Shown: in pieces, positions 44,065 through 52,878 of the stretch
Numbering within the stretch: position 1 is the first letter of the stretch
Layout of the letters: every line of letters starts with the position of its first letter
Assembly (NCBI GenBank): GCA_020352215.1
Contig: CP070675.1
Coordinates: 1,779,890 to 1,839,220 of the forward strand
Direction: 5' to 3'
Origin: Phycisphaerales bacterium
GTDB taxonomy: Bacteria; Planctomycetota; Phycisphaerae; Sedimentisphaerales; Anaerobacaceae
DNA: 59,331 nt
The notes under the pieces: model-generated
What the model was told of the DNA's origin: nothing
Seen by the model: the letters and a program-made list of their open reading frames with translations, nothing else
The model's database searches: none
Made by a program: the position numbers and the translations under genes

Positions 44065-44565
44065 GACAGTTCTCCCTAAGAAAGTTAGAACTACCGCGCT
44101 TTGGCCACACGCCAGAGCGCCTCTTCTCACCCTCAACGGCTCTGCTCACCTGTGCCTTCAGCAGAGCCTGTCTCGGACGATTAAGCATAGACATTGAATA
44201 GGGCTCTCTCCCTAGCCGCTTGTGCCCGCGGGGCACCACACAACGGTGCTGTGCACCAACATCGGTCCGGTTCCGATTCCACCTCCTTCCTGAGAGAACC
44301 CAACACAGGCTGTCAATTGATAGACAGGAGCTGCCGTTGGCAAACGCCCCACACCATTCGCGTGCGCACCATCGACCTGCGTCCTCCTCCCTTTTCAGAA
44401 ACCGCCAAAAACTTGCCTGTAGAAGACGAAAATTCCCAGGCCTCAATCGTATATATTTGTACCAGATAAGCCCCCCATTTATCAAGGAATAAATGGGCAA
44501 ATTGCGTGGGATGAGGCACAATTCACGTGCGCCAGATTATGGGAAATCCACCGGTCGAAACCCAT
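44065..44565. other. Gene-free stretch upstream of the LamG/PA14 gene
   Basis: CCCATTTAT (44474-44482) and ATAAATGGG (44489-44497) form a perfect 9-bp stem with a 6-base loop, about 70 bases past the dehydrogenase stop. It may be a terminator, although no T run follows. Otherwise nothing was recognised. Confidence 0.4.
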
Positions 44566-45531
44566 TCAGGGTAGCACGCCGTTGACTACGTTTTCGGGCC
44601 TGCCGGCAAGAAAGGCGGCTACATTGTCTATGGCTACATTAAGCAGCCTTTCTCTTGCCGCCCGAGTGGCCCAAGCGATGTGCGGAGTGATATGGCAGTT
44701 CTTTGCCTTCAGCAGCGGGTTCTGTTCATCGGGCGGTTCGATGGTGAGTACATCGAGGCCGGCGCCGGCTATCGTCGCGTTATTGAGTGCGTCGGCCAAG
44801 GCCTGTTCATCTATCAGCGATCCCCGGCTGGTGTTAATGAGAAAAGCCGTTCTTTTCATCGTCGCCAGCTGTTGCTCGCTGATGAGATTCTCGGTCTGGG
44901 GGGTCAGCGGACAATGTAGACTGATGACGTCGGCAAGCCGAAAGACGTCATCCAACTTCACCATCTCACACCCTTGAGGTATTTTCGCCGGCGCAGTTAT
45001 GTCATAGGCGATAACCTTCATGCCGAACGCCGATGCCAACCTTGCTGTCGCCTGGCCAATTCGTCCAAATCCAACGATGCCCATTGTCAGCCCCCTTAGT
45101 TCGACCAGCGGCGTATCCCAGTAGCAGAAATCCGGGCTGCGGCACCATCGCCCATCACTGACAGTCCGTGCGTGGTGGGCCACATTCTGCGTGAGATTCA
45201 GCAGGTGTGCGAAGACCATTTGGGCCACAGAGTCTGTTCCATAGGTCGGAACATTGGTGACCGGGAGGCATAGTTCACGTGCGGCTTCAACATCCACTAT
45301 GTTGTAACCTGTCGCCAGTACCCCGATATACTGCAGTTTGGTAAGGCGCTCGATTACATCTGAGGGCAGCGCCGTCTTATTGGTCAGGACAATTTCGGCC
45401 CCATCCGCCCGCTGCACCGTATCTTCGGCGGCTGTGCGGTCGTAAATCGTACACTCACCAAGCTCCTCGAGACCCATCCAGCTAAGGTCTCCAGGATTAA
45501 GCGTAAAGCCATCCAGGACAACGATTCTCAA
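44566..45531 (-). CDS. D-2-hydroxyacid dehydrogenase (hydroxypyruvate reductase-like)
   Basis: 321 residues. The start is TTG 45531, chosen because AGGAG lies nine bases upstream and the product starts exactly where the family does (RIVVLDGFTLNPGDLSW). The Rossmann motif is GIVGFGRIGQ. The catalytic Arg is in NTSRGSLID, the Glu in LTIEPPDEQNPLL and the His in ITPHIAWAT. The enzyme reduces 2-keto acids such as hydroxypyruvate or glyoxylate with NAD(P)H in the cytoplasm. It begins 16 bases after the DUF2961 gene, so the two form an operon, which suggests a role in sugar-acid use. Confidence 0.93.
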   Translation of the reverse strand: MRIVVLDGFTLNPGDLSWMGLEELGECTIYDRTAAEDTVQRADGAEIVLTNKTALPSDVIERLTKLQYIGVLATGYNIVDVEAARELCLPVTNVPTYGTDSVAQMVFAHLLNLTQNVAHHARTVSDGRWCRSPDFCYWDTPLVELRGLTMGIVGFGRIGQATARLASAFGMKVIAYDITAPAKIPQGCEMVKLDDVFRLADVISLHCPLTPQTENLISEQQLATMKRTAFLINTSRGSLIDEQALADALNNATIAGAGLDVLTIEPPDEQNPLLKAKNCHITPHIAWATRAARERLLNVAIDNVAAFLAGRPENVVNGVLP

Positions 45532-45547
45532 CGCGGATATCTCCTGC

Positions 45548-47056
45548 CTACCGCGGGACGTAATAGTAATACACCAAGGAAGAGTAGTTGGCCGGCGTAT
45601 CGTTTTGATTACCGTGCTCGGTGGAGATTGTTATTGACTTGCGAAAGTGGATCTTGCCTGGCCAGAAGCGATAGACCGTGGTTGACCCATTCACCTGGCC
45701 GAAGACGTCAATCAGATCTTCCGTCTTGGGTTCGCCGAACAAGGGGAGAGAATAGGGATTGGTCAGCCAAAAGGTTGACCAGCCGCCCTGGTATTCATCT
45801 TCGTGGCCCGTGCCGTGGAAACGCGGTTTCTCCTCACCATCGATATAGATCCGCATATCCCCCTCCCACCATCGTTTTCGGTCCGCCTTGACCGGCTCCA
45901 CTGTCATCACCTGGCCGACAACGGCGCCGATACCCTCGTAGTCAAGCAGCACGTAGTCTCTGCGCTCCACGATCGGCCAAGCATTGTTGTACTTGGCGCC
46001 GAAATACCCGATCGTGGCCCCTTCTTGTTCTGGAGGGAAACCGTGTGTGTAGGCGACCTCGACAAAGAATTCTCCTCCGGACTCATAACTCCTATTCTGA
46101 AGAGTAATACGCACAGCATTCCTGAAGGGCATCGGAAAATAGCAGCAGTATGACCCGGAAGTGGACATGCCGACGAACAGGCCTCTCACGTCCGCCTCAC
46201 CAAGACCCGATCCAAAGAATGGGCCGATCGGCACATCTACACTGGGCTGGGTCTGATTATCGTAGAAGATCCTCAGAAAGAAATGGTTCAGGCTATAGGC
46301 GTCCGGGGCATAAAGCGGGTTGATCTTGATATGCTGAATGGTCCCGGCGTCACTCAATGAGAGAAGCTCTTGCTCCGGCGCCTTTCCCCGTGCCGCAGCA
46401 GCGACGGAGACGGTCTTGCTAACGACCTGGTCTTCGGTGACGGGTTTTGGGTCACTGCCGCAGTGCTGGAAGAGGTTGATAAGTCGTGAGTAGTCCTGCT
46501 GCGATGTCCATGATTCGAGCGAGACGTCCTTGTACAGTTGATAATAGATGTTGTAGAAGCCAGCGGTCTTCTCGGTTGTGATCTTGAGGCCTTTGGCAAA
46601 TGGCAATGGCGCTGAACAGCTAAAGCCTCCACTGGATATGAACGAGTGTGTCACCAGCGGATAGGCGAACGGCCGATGCAGGCCGCTAAAGAACTCTTTG
46701 GCCTCGCACTCGATACGCGGCGTCTTTTCCCCGTCAAAGTAGCACTTGATCTTGCCCCAGTGCAGATTGCGCCCGCTGCCCGTAAACCAGAAATTGTAAA
46801 CACAGCCCGGTCCCTTTTCGTCGAAGATGACGTGCTCACCTCTGTCATCTACATAGAGTTGGGAGTAGGTTCCTCGAAAGCCGTCGTCATTACCGCCCGT
46901 GCGATCGTAGCTGGAAAGGTAGTACGACTCAACATTGGGATAGATGTACGGCAACAATGCTAGGTTGTCGTAGAACTCCAGGCCGGAAGGCTGGCCTTGG
47001 ACATTGCAGCTAAAGACGACCATGTACGCGATGAGACCCAAGATTCTTTTACACAT
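45548..47056 (-). CDS. Secreted DUF2961 (GH172-type) protein
   Basis: 502 residues with a signal peptide (ILGLIAYMVVFSCNVQG). Conserved features of the DUF2961/GH172 jelly-roll family are visible: SSYDRTGGNDDGFRGTYSQL, GPGCVYNFWFTG near the start of the fold, YFDGEKTPRIECEAKEFFSG, and the late WWEGDMRIYIDGEEKPRFHG with GTGHEDEYQGGW. Characterised GH172 enzymes act on fructofuranosides and arabinofuranosides as multimers. Substrate here is unknown. It is co-transcribed with the dehydrogenase just downstream. Confidence 0.85.
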   Translation of the reverse strand: MCKRILGLIAYMVVFSCNVQGQPSGLEFYDNLALLPYIYPNVESYYLSSYDRTGGNDDGFRGTYSQLYVDDRGEHVIFDEKGPGCVYNFWFTGSGRNLHWGKIKCYFDGEKTPRIECEAKEFFSGLHRPFAYPLVTHSFISSGGFSCSAPLPFAKGLKITTEKTAGFYNIYYQLYKDVSLESWTSQQDYSRLINLFQHCGSDPKPVTEDQVVSKTVSVAAAARGKAPEQELLSLSDAGTIQHIKINPLYAPDAYSLNHFFLRIFYDNQTQPSVDVPIGPFFGSGLGEADVRGLFVGMSTSGSYCCYFPMPFRNAVRITLQNRSYESGGEFFVEVAYTHGFPPEQEGATIGYFGAKYNNAWPIVERRDYVLLDYEGIGAVVGQVMTVEPVKADRKRWWEGDMRIYIDGEEKPRFHGTGHEDEYQGGWSTFWLTNPYSLPLFGEPKTEDLIDVFGQVNGSTTVYRFWPGKIHFRKSITISTEHGNQNDTPANYSSLVYYYYVPR

Positions 47057-47338
47057 GTTTCACCCGTTACTATCCACCCTTACGTACTTGATTACCATTC
47101 TTCACTGATGCTCAACATACCAAATCGCGTTCGGAATGCAACCATCGGCATGGCAGTCTCACGCATTGTCCTCCAGAGCCATCTTGAATGGCCGAGGCGA
47201 AGAGGATAGCATAAGCGACTGATTTGGCAAGTACTCGGCTAACAGAGTCTGAGACCGTGACAGATCTGCACAAGCAACTGTGCTCTCCGTCTCTAAAACC
47301 GCAGACAGTGATTGTCTTTTCACGAAAGGGCCTGCCCA

Positions 47339-49075
47339 ATGAAGAAGGTCAGATTGTTTCTGCTAATTTCTGCCATGCCTGCTATGTTCTTCGTAGCCTG
47401 TAGCCAGGTCCAAATTGGCGAAGACAAGGTAGAACTCCCAGATGAACCGGCGAGTGAGACAAGCCGGCAAGACGAGATCAAGGAATTCTTAAATTGCCGG
47501 GTCGTACCAAAATTGGGCAATCCTTGGGACTATACTTTCGAGCCGGGCAAGTTTCCAGAACTCCAGTGGGATAGACCATACCTTGTTGAGAAGGTCATGG
47601 GCAAGTTCCCCCTCGAAGCGCGGTGGTTCGATGGTGAGCTCAATGAGGCAAGCACTCCAGAAGGGCCGGGGCGCTATGCCTTCTATGTGGAAGGTAAGAC
47701 ACCGAACGGAATAGTGATACGAAGAGCTTCTACGCTGTATTGTCGCCCCAAGAGCTGGTTCGGCTGGAGCGAGAGGCCAAAGGCCCACTTAGATTTTCTT
47801 GCAGTTGATGGCATCGACAGATCGGTTTGGCAAGAGCATGAAGATGCGATCGCAACGTTTGCCGGAAGAACAGTGCTGCTTTCGATACTGGGTCAGCAGC
47901 GGGGCGCGGTTTTGATGTCCTATTTGCATGAAATGCAGGCTAAGGGGGACAAAGCGACGCTAACGGACACCCCGATAATACGCGACCACGATTATCATCT
48001 TGCACTCAAGCGAAAGATATTAGGCACAGAGAAGAAATATACTCGGTTCCGAATGCCGCGACGGACCAAGGGAAGAAAGGCAACGGTTCTTCATGAGGGC
48101 ACGGAGCAGGAAGCGGGATTCAAGCCCGGGACCGCCGAGAAGATACGCAAGGTGTGCCGGGCATGGTTTGAGGAAAGTGGTGAGCCTTTCATAGTGCATG
48201 TTGCGCGACATGGAGTGGTTATTATTCATGAGCCGTTTGGCAACTGGAGGTGGGGACAGCTAACACGTAATAGTCCGACCGAGATGGCCTCGTTGACAAA
48301 GCTGGTGACGGGGCTTATGTTTGCACAGTTCGTGGATCAGGGATTGATAGGAATCGATGATCCGGTCGGCAGGTATCTCTCTGACTATCCTACATCCGGC
48401 GATAAGGCGATTACCCTCAGACATTGCTTCACACATACAACAGGCTTGTATGGACACGAGGAGTGGGGCGGACTGCACAATCCGTGGCTTGAGAATGTGA
48501 TAGCAAACGGACTTGAGTACCTCACACCGGGGAAAGTGCACAACTACAACGGGATGGGATATGACCTGGCAGGTAGAGTAATGGAGATGGTAAGCGGCAA
48601 GAGTATCTTCAGACTGATGCGGGAGAACCTATTCGATCCACTTGAATTGCAGCACACGACGCTCGAGGAAGACTTGGGTTTTAGCTGTTTCAGCACAGCG
48701 GGTGATTTTGCACGATTCGGGCAACTTCTATTAAATAGGGGCTCCTACGGTGAGCTCGAATTCTTCTCGCCAGAGACTTTTGAGCAGATCCTGCCCAGAC
48801 CATTGAATGAGTTCTATCCGGCCATAGACAAAGACTGGGGAATCGGTATCACATGGATGCGTCAGAAACATCCGGATGCCGGAAAGAACGGGATACCGAA
48901 GGACGCCACGATCCTGGGCAGAAATGTCATCGGGCACGGTTCGGCCACCTCAGCAATACTAAGGGTGGACTTGGATAATGACCTTGTCATCACACAATCT
49001 CGCAGACGAGGCGGCAGAGCGTATGGTAAATATCTTGTGAGATTCTTGACGGCTATCGAGGAAGGCTTGGAATGA
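47339..49075 (+). CDS. Beta-lactamase-fold serine hydrolase, lipoprotein
   Basis: 578 residues from ATG 47339. The signal ends in a lipobox (FVAC, C21), so it is probably membrane-anchored. An N-terminal region (about 45-240) of unknown fold precedes a class-C beta-lactamase/PBP-like domain with SLTK at 318-321 (nucleophile Ser and Lys) and HGS near the C-terminus. The usual Y-x-N motif reads YNG (403-405), so the third residue is changed. HCFTHTTGLYGHEEW is typical of the family. Possible roles are esterase, D-Ala-D-Ala peptidase or other amidase; drug resistance is not implied. It is divergent from the DUF2961 operon. Confidence 0.88.
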   Translation: MKKVRLFLLISAMPAMFFVACSQVQIGEDKVELPDEPASETSRQDEIKEFLNCRVVPKLGNPWDYTFEPGKFPELQWDRPYLVEKVMGKFPLEARWFDGELNEASTPEGPGRYAFYVEGKTPNGIVIRRASTLYCRPKSWFGWSERPKAHLDFLAVDGIDRSVWQEHEDAIATFAGRTVLLSILGQQRGAVLMSYLHEMQAKGDKATLTDTPIIRDHDYHLALKRKILGTEKKYTRFRMPRRTKGRKATVLHEGTEQEAGFKPGTAEKIRKVCRAWFEESGEPFIVHVARHGVVIIHEPFGNWRWGQLTRNSPTEMASLTKLVTGLMFAQFVDQGLIGIDDPVGRYLSDYPTSGDKAITLRHCFTHTTGLYGHEEWGGLHNPWLENVIANGLEYLTPGKVHNYNGMGYDLAGRVMEMVSGKSIFRLMRENLFDPLELQHTTLEEDLGFSCFSTAGDFARFGQLLLNRGSYGELEFFSPETFEQILPRPLNEFYPAIDKDWGIGITWMRQKHPDAGKNGIPKDATILGRNVIGHGSATSAILRVDLDNDLVITQSRRRGGRAYGKYLVRFLTAIEEGLE

Positions 49076-49114
49076 TCTGTGTTCGCCGGAACTGAGATGG
49101 TGGTGGGGCTGCGG

Positions 49115-49273
49115 TCAGGCACCTGTGATTCTTGTGGCGGCCAAGACACCCAGGAGGCAAAGAACCAGCAATACCGCCCTGAGAATTCGCATCAACTGTG
49201 TTCTGGGCTCTATGCACAGCCATACGAAAATGCAAAGGGCCGAGACAAGCAATATCCGCAACAGAAAAGACAT
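49115..49273 (-). CDS. Small two-helix membrane protein
   Basis: 52 residues from ATG 49273, with GGAG four bases upstream. Two hydrophobic helices (SFLLRILLVSALCIFVWL and ILRAVLLVLCLLGVLA) are joined by a short basic loop (EPRTQLMR). A perfect sigma-70-type promoter sits just upstream, with a leader of only about 15 bases. An in-frame ATG at 49288 would coincide with the predicted start of transcription. No family is recognised. The gene is convergent with the beta-lactamase-fold gene. Confidence 0.55.
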   Translation of the reverse strand: MSFLLRILLVSALCIFVWLCIEPRTQLMRILRAVLLVLCLLGVLAATRITGA

Positions 49274-49294
49274 CACACTCCAGACCATAGCCGT

Positions 49295-49324
49295 ATTATA
49301 GCCTATATTGCTATGGCATGTCAA
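49295..49324 (-). promoter_or_regulatory. Perfect-consensus sigma-70 promoter
   Basis: The minus strand reads TTGACA, 18 bases, TATAAT, with both hexamers exact. It drives the small membrane protein at 49273. Confidence 0.75.
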
Positions 49325-49758
49325 GCAGAAACTGCCCATATTTACAGTGCGCACGCGGGATAATCCGGCCGTCCGCGAGGAAGGGCAATTATGTGGGGCA
49401 TACACTTGATGATACGTACACCCCCGGCGAGGCTCGGCACAGAGGTTCTTTGAACTGGCCGCAGCGAATCTGATTTCTCGATGGGCTCAGTGGGGTGGTC
49501 AAATAAGTGGACAGGTACTCTCGCTGGCCGGTTTGGCGTCTGGCATGACAGGGCAACCGGCGTATCAGCACTGATAGGGTGGTTGCCGCAGAAGTGTTGC
49601 GGAACTGCCGGCTTGACAGTCACCGTTCTGTGAGTGACTAATGTAATTATTGTGGGGGGAAAATTAAAGGAATCTAAAACGATAAGCCGAGTAGAGGTTG
49701 TTAAAGGCAAGCGTGCGCTTCTGGCTTTTGTTAGGGGTAAGTCTTAGGAGAACTGATT
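49325..49758. other. Gene-free region between two small membrane-protein genes
   Basis: Apart from the ribosome-binding site of the next gene (AGGAGA, just before 49759), no gene, repeat or clear hairpin was recognised. Confidence 0.35.
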
Positions 49759-49995
49759 ATGCATTACCTGGAAGAAGTAAAGAAGTGGCTTGGCGAGATT
49801 ACCGAGATTGCTCTGCTGCTGGTTGCCCTTGGGATCGTAGTTGAGATCCTCTTTGGTGAGTCGGTTTTCTTCTTTGGAGGAATTGTCGCAAATCTCACCG
49901 AGTTGCTGAGCACACTGGGCGAGAAGGGGATCGTTGGGCTGATCGCCTTGAGTATCATTCTCTTTCTATTCCACAGAAAGAAAGTCGTTGCGTAG
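49759..49995 (+). CDS. Small conserved-looking two-helix membrane protein
   Basis: 78 residues with AGGAGA seven bases before the ATG. An amphipathic start (MHYLEEVKKWLGEIT) is followed by two hydrophobic helices (about 15-38 and 56-72) around a short loop with FFFGGIVANLTELLSTLGEK, and a basic end (HRKKVVA). The strong ribosome-binding site and clean helix pattern argue for a real gene. From memory, similar small proteins occur in other planctomycetes and have no known function. Confidence 0.75.
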   Translation: MHYLEEVKKWLGEITEIALLLVALGIVVEILFGESVFFFGGIVANLTELLSTLGEKGIVGLIALSIILFLFHRKKVVA

Positions 49996-50524
49996 AGTGA
50001 TACTCTCTCCGAGGCCTGCAAGCGCCCCGGGATGAGACATTTAGATGGCTAGAACATCAAGTGGTCCTCGATATGCGCGAGACTGCTTGAAAGAGCCCTT
50101 TGTGGACGTATGGGCCCGATTCGTCGCTCGGAGCCGGATCGGGCCTTACGTGCACAGCTGAGTGGCTCTCGCATCGACCCAACCTTTGCGGCGTAGCGAT
50201 TTGTCCCACCCATCAAAGTGCTCGCCGATTAGCCGCGAGTGTTTTCAAGATCGATCATCGTGTCTCCTGGTCGGGATGTCGACAGCGAGAATCTGCGCAC
50301 GCACGTTTTGCACACCACCCTTGCACTCCTGATAAGCTGCCTTGCTCCGAATCCTGTGTTCCCTCAATCTGTTTCCGCAAAATCATTGATTCCAAATCCG
50401 GACGGATGTGGTAATATGGGGAGCCAAGAGCACCGGACCGGGTCACCGAGGGCCTTAGCACGCCAAGGCAGCTTGGGTGCGACCTCTTCAGTCGAGACAA
50501 GTCAATCACGTAGGAGAGATTCCG
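49996..50524. other. Gap before the polysaccharide cluster
   Basis: GGCCCGAT (50113-50120) and ATCGGGCC (50138-50145) form an 8-bp stem with a 17-base loop, possibly a terminator for the small membrane gene. No gene was recognised in the rest. Confidence 0.4.
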
Positions 50525-51871
50525 ATGGCACCACAGCGAATCAGCAGACGCCGTTTTGTGGCGGCAACGGCAACGACCATGGCTGCGACTCTTGTGCCGA
50601 GGCACGTCCTCGGAGGGCCGAGGCACGTTCCGCCCAGTGAGAAACTCAAGATCGCCGGCATTGGCGTCGGCGGTATGGGAAAAAGCAATCTGCGCCAGCT
50701 TGAGACCGAGAATATAGTCGCGATATGCGATGTGGACCACAGCTATGCGGCCAAGGTGTTCGAGCGGTACCCCAAGGCGAAGGTCCATACGGACTACAGG
50801 CGGATGCTGGACGAGCAAGGAGATATTGACGCTGTTGTGATTGCCACGCCGGATCATACGCACGCGGTCATCGCCATGGAGGCGATGCGGCGCCGAAAGC
50901 ACGTCTATTGTCAGAAGCCGCTAACGCACGATGTGTACGAGTCGCGCATGCTGGCGAAAGCTGCGAAGGAAACCGGCGTGACCACACAAATGGGTATTCA
51001 GGGCCATTCCGGAGAGGGCATTCGACTGATCTGCGAGTGGATTGCAGACGGTGCCATCGGCGAGGTCCGTGAGGTCGATGCCTGGTGCAGCCTATCTTAC
51101 TATCCCTTTGGCCATACGTGGTGGAGTTCCAAGTGGAGCCGGCGTCCGAAAGAGACGCTGCCTGTTCCGTCCACATTGGATTGGGACCTCTGGCTGGGGC
51201 CCGCGGCGGAACGGCCTTATCACCCTGCGTATCATCCGGGCGTATGGCGTTGCTGGTGGGACTTCGGCTGCGGAATGATGGGGGACCGCGGTGCTCATAC
51301 GCTGGACCCGGTCTTTTGGGCGTTGAAGTTGGGCCATCCGACGAGTGTTGAGGCCACCTCGCTGGATCTGAATCCGGACACCCATCCGGTTGCATCCATT
51401 GTGACGTATCGCTTTCCGGCCCGCGGCAGCTTGCCGCCGGTAAAGCTCACTTGGTACGATGGCCTCCGGCCACCACGACCGCTGGAACTCGAAGACGGCA
51501 GGCGCATGGGCCATGCAGAGGGAGGCGCGTTGTTCAAAGGCACCAAGGGCAAGCTCGTGGCCGGCGTCTACGGGGAAGGGCCGCGACTGATACCCGAGAG
51601 CAGGATGAAAGAATATGAGAGGCCCGCCAAGACCATCCCGCGGGTGGATGGTTCGCACGAAGAGGACTGGGTGCGGGCTTGCAAGAGTGGCCAACGTGCC
51701 GGCGCCGACTTCGAGTACTCGGGCCTGCTAACTGAAGTGTGTTTGCTCGGCAACGTTGCCAGGCGGGTAGATGCGAGGATCGAATGGGATGGGCCCGAGA
51801 TGAAGGTGACGAACTTGCCGGAGGCCAACAAGTACGTTCGCACGCCGTATCGGGATGGTTGGACCCTGTAG
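50525..51871 (+). CDS. Gfo/Idh/MocA-family oxidoreductase, Tat-exported
   Basis: 448 residues from ATG 50525, preceded by AGGAGA. A Tat signal (ISRRRFVAATATTMAATLVP) is followed by a Rossmann domain (KIAGIGVGGMGKSNLRQLET, AICDVDHSYA), the family motif KPLTHD with its catalytic Lys (HVYCQKPLTHDVYESR), and the C-terminal alpha/beta domain with a conserved Asp/His pair (GDRGAHTLDPVFWALK). Exported members of this family in planctomycetes carry a tightly bound NAD(P) and act on sugars or sugar polymers. It leads a same-strand set of five genes ending at 57696. Confidence 0.95.
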   Translation: MAPQRISRRRFVAATATTMAATLVPRHVLGGPRHVPPSEKLKIAGIGVGGMGKSNLRQLETENIVAICDVDHSYAAKVFERYPKAKVHTDYRRMLDEQGDIDAVVIATPDHTHAVIAMEAMRRRKHVYCQKPLTHDVYESRMLAKAAKETGVTTQMGIQGHSGEGIRLICEWIADGAIGEVREVDAWCSLSYYPFGHTWWSSKWSRRPKETLPVPSTLDWDLWLGPAAERPYHPAYHPGVWRCWWDFGCGMMGDRGAHTLDPVFWALKLGHPTSVEATSLDLNPDTHPVASIVTYRFPARGSLPPVKLTWYDGLRPPRPLELEDGRRMGHAEGGALFKGTKGKLVAGVYGEGPRLIPESRMKEYERPAKTIPRVDGSHEEDWVRACKSGQRAGADFEYSGLLTEVCLLGNVARRVDARIEWDGPEMKVTNLPEANKYVRTPYRDGWTL

Positions 51872-51952
51872 GAAGACGGATACTCCGGCAGATTTGCCTG
51901 GCGCCGCAGAACATTCAAGCGTGAGATCGAGAAGGATAAGTTCTGAATTCAT

Positions 51953-52810
51953 ATGATAGGGCAGTATCCCAGTCTTTCAGAGATATCTGTAGAGTTGCGG
52001 CCCATCTTGCACGAACGGTTCAAGGCCCTTCCGGATGGGATATCGGAATTCACCTTTGCGAGTATATATTTGTTCCGCGACGCCCACAAATACGGCATAT
52101 CAAAACTGAATCAGGACTCATTTGTAATAGTGGGTCGAGACGCAGATCCGTTCTTTATGCTTCCTTTCGGCCTGCCGGAACGGACTGTTCTGGACGATCT
52201 TTTCGGAAGCTACAATACCATGAAATGTGTCGCGGAGTCACAATGTGAACCGCTTTCTGATATGGGATATCATGTCGTGGAAGACCGTGACAACTTTGAC
52301 TATCTGTATCTGCGCCAGGATTTGGTTCAATTGGCTGGGAGAAAGCTCCATAAGAAGAAGAATCTCATCAATCTCTTTGTGAGGAATCACACGTGTGTGG
52401 CCAAGCCTTTACTTGAGGACTACACCGACGATGCGATGCGGATATTGGAGAATTGGAAGCACCAACGAGATGATCCCGGAGATTACCTGGCCGCCAAAGA
52501 GGCGCTGGAAAGGATGGAGCAGTTGCAACTGTGCGGGGGCATCTTCTACGTCGAGAACGAACCAGTGGCCTATTGTCTCGGAGAGGAATTGGCCTTGGGA
52601 AAGACCTTCGTGATCCATTTCGAAAAGGCGGTTGCAAAGGAAGAATACAAAGGAGTCTACCAATTCATAAATCAGGTCTTTGCCTCGGTATTGCCTGATA
52701 AATACGAGACCATAAACCGGGAACAAGACCTGGGAGATTTGGGCCTCCGCCAGGCCAAGGCCAGCTACAAGCCGGTTGGCTTTGTAAAGAAATACAAGGC
52801 TACGAAGTGA
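51953..52810 (+). CDS. DUF2156 / phosphatidylglycerol-lysyltransferase C-terminal-like protein
   Basis: 285 residues, with a stop codon two codons upstream of the ATG, so the start is well bounded. The layout is two GNAT-like halves, as in the DUF2156 (LPG synthase C-terminal) family. Typical motifs are FASIYLFRDAHKYGISKLNQ, YLRQDLVQLAGRKLHKKKNL, and the end YETINREQDLGDLGLRQAKA with SYKPVGFVKKY. Stand-alone members are cytoplasmic acyl- or aminoacyl-transferase-like proteins of unknown substrate. It sits between an oxidoreductase and a GH16 gene on the same strand, but its role there is unclear. Confidence 0.85.
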   Translation: MIGQYPSLSEISVELRPILHERFKALPDGISEFTFASIYLFRDAHKYGISKLNQDSFVIVGRDADPFFMLPFGLPERTVLDDLFGSYNTMKCVAESQCEPLSDMGYHVVEDRDNFDYLYLRQDLVQLAGRKLHKKKNLINLFVRNHTCVAKPLLEDYTDDAMRILENWKHQRDDPGDYLAAKEALERMEQLQLCGGIFYVENEPVAYCLGEELALGKTFVIHFEKAVAKEEYKGVYQFINQVFASVLPDKYETINREQDLGDLGLRQAKASYKPVGFVKKYKATK

Positions 52811-52878
52811 CAGCCAATACTGTGGGCTGCGCCCGCCGCAATACTGAGACCTGCGGCATAAACGAAAGGAACTGTGCA

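Noticed and set aside
44057-44521. 154-codon minus-strand frame upstream of the LamG/PA14 gene
   Set aside because: No domain, odd composition, and it overlaps the signal-peptide start and ribosome-binding site of the real gene.
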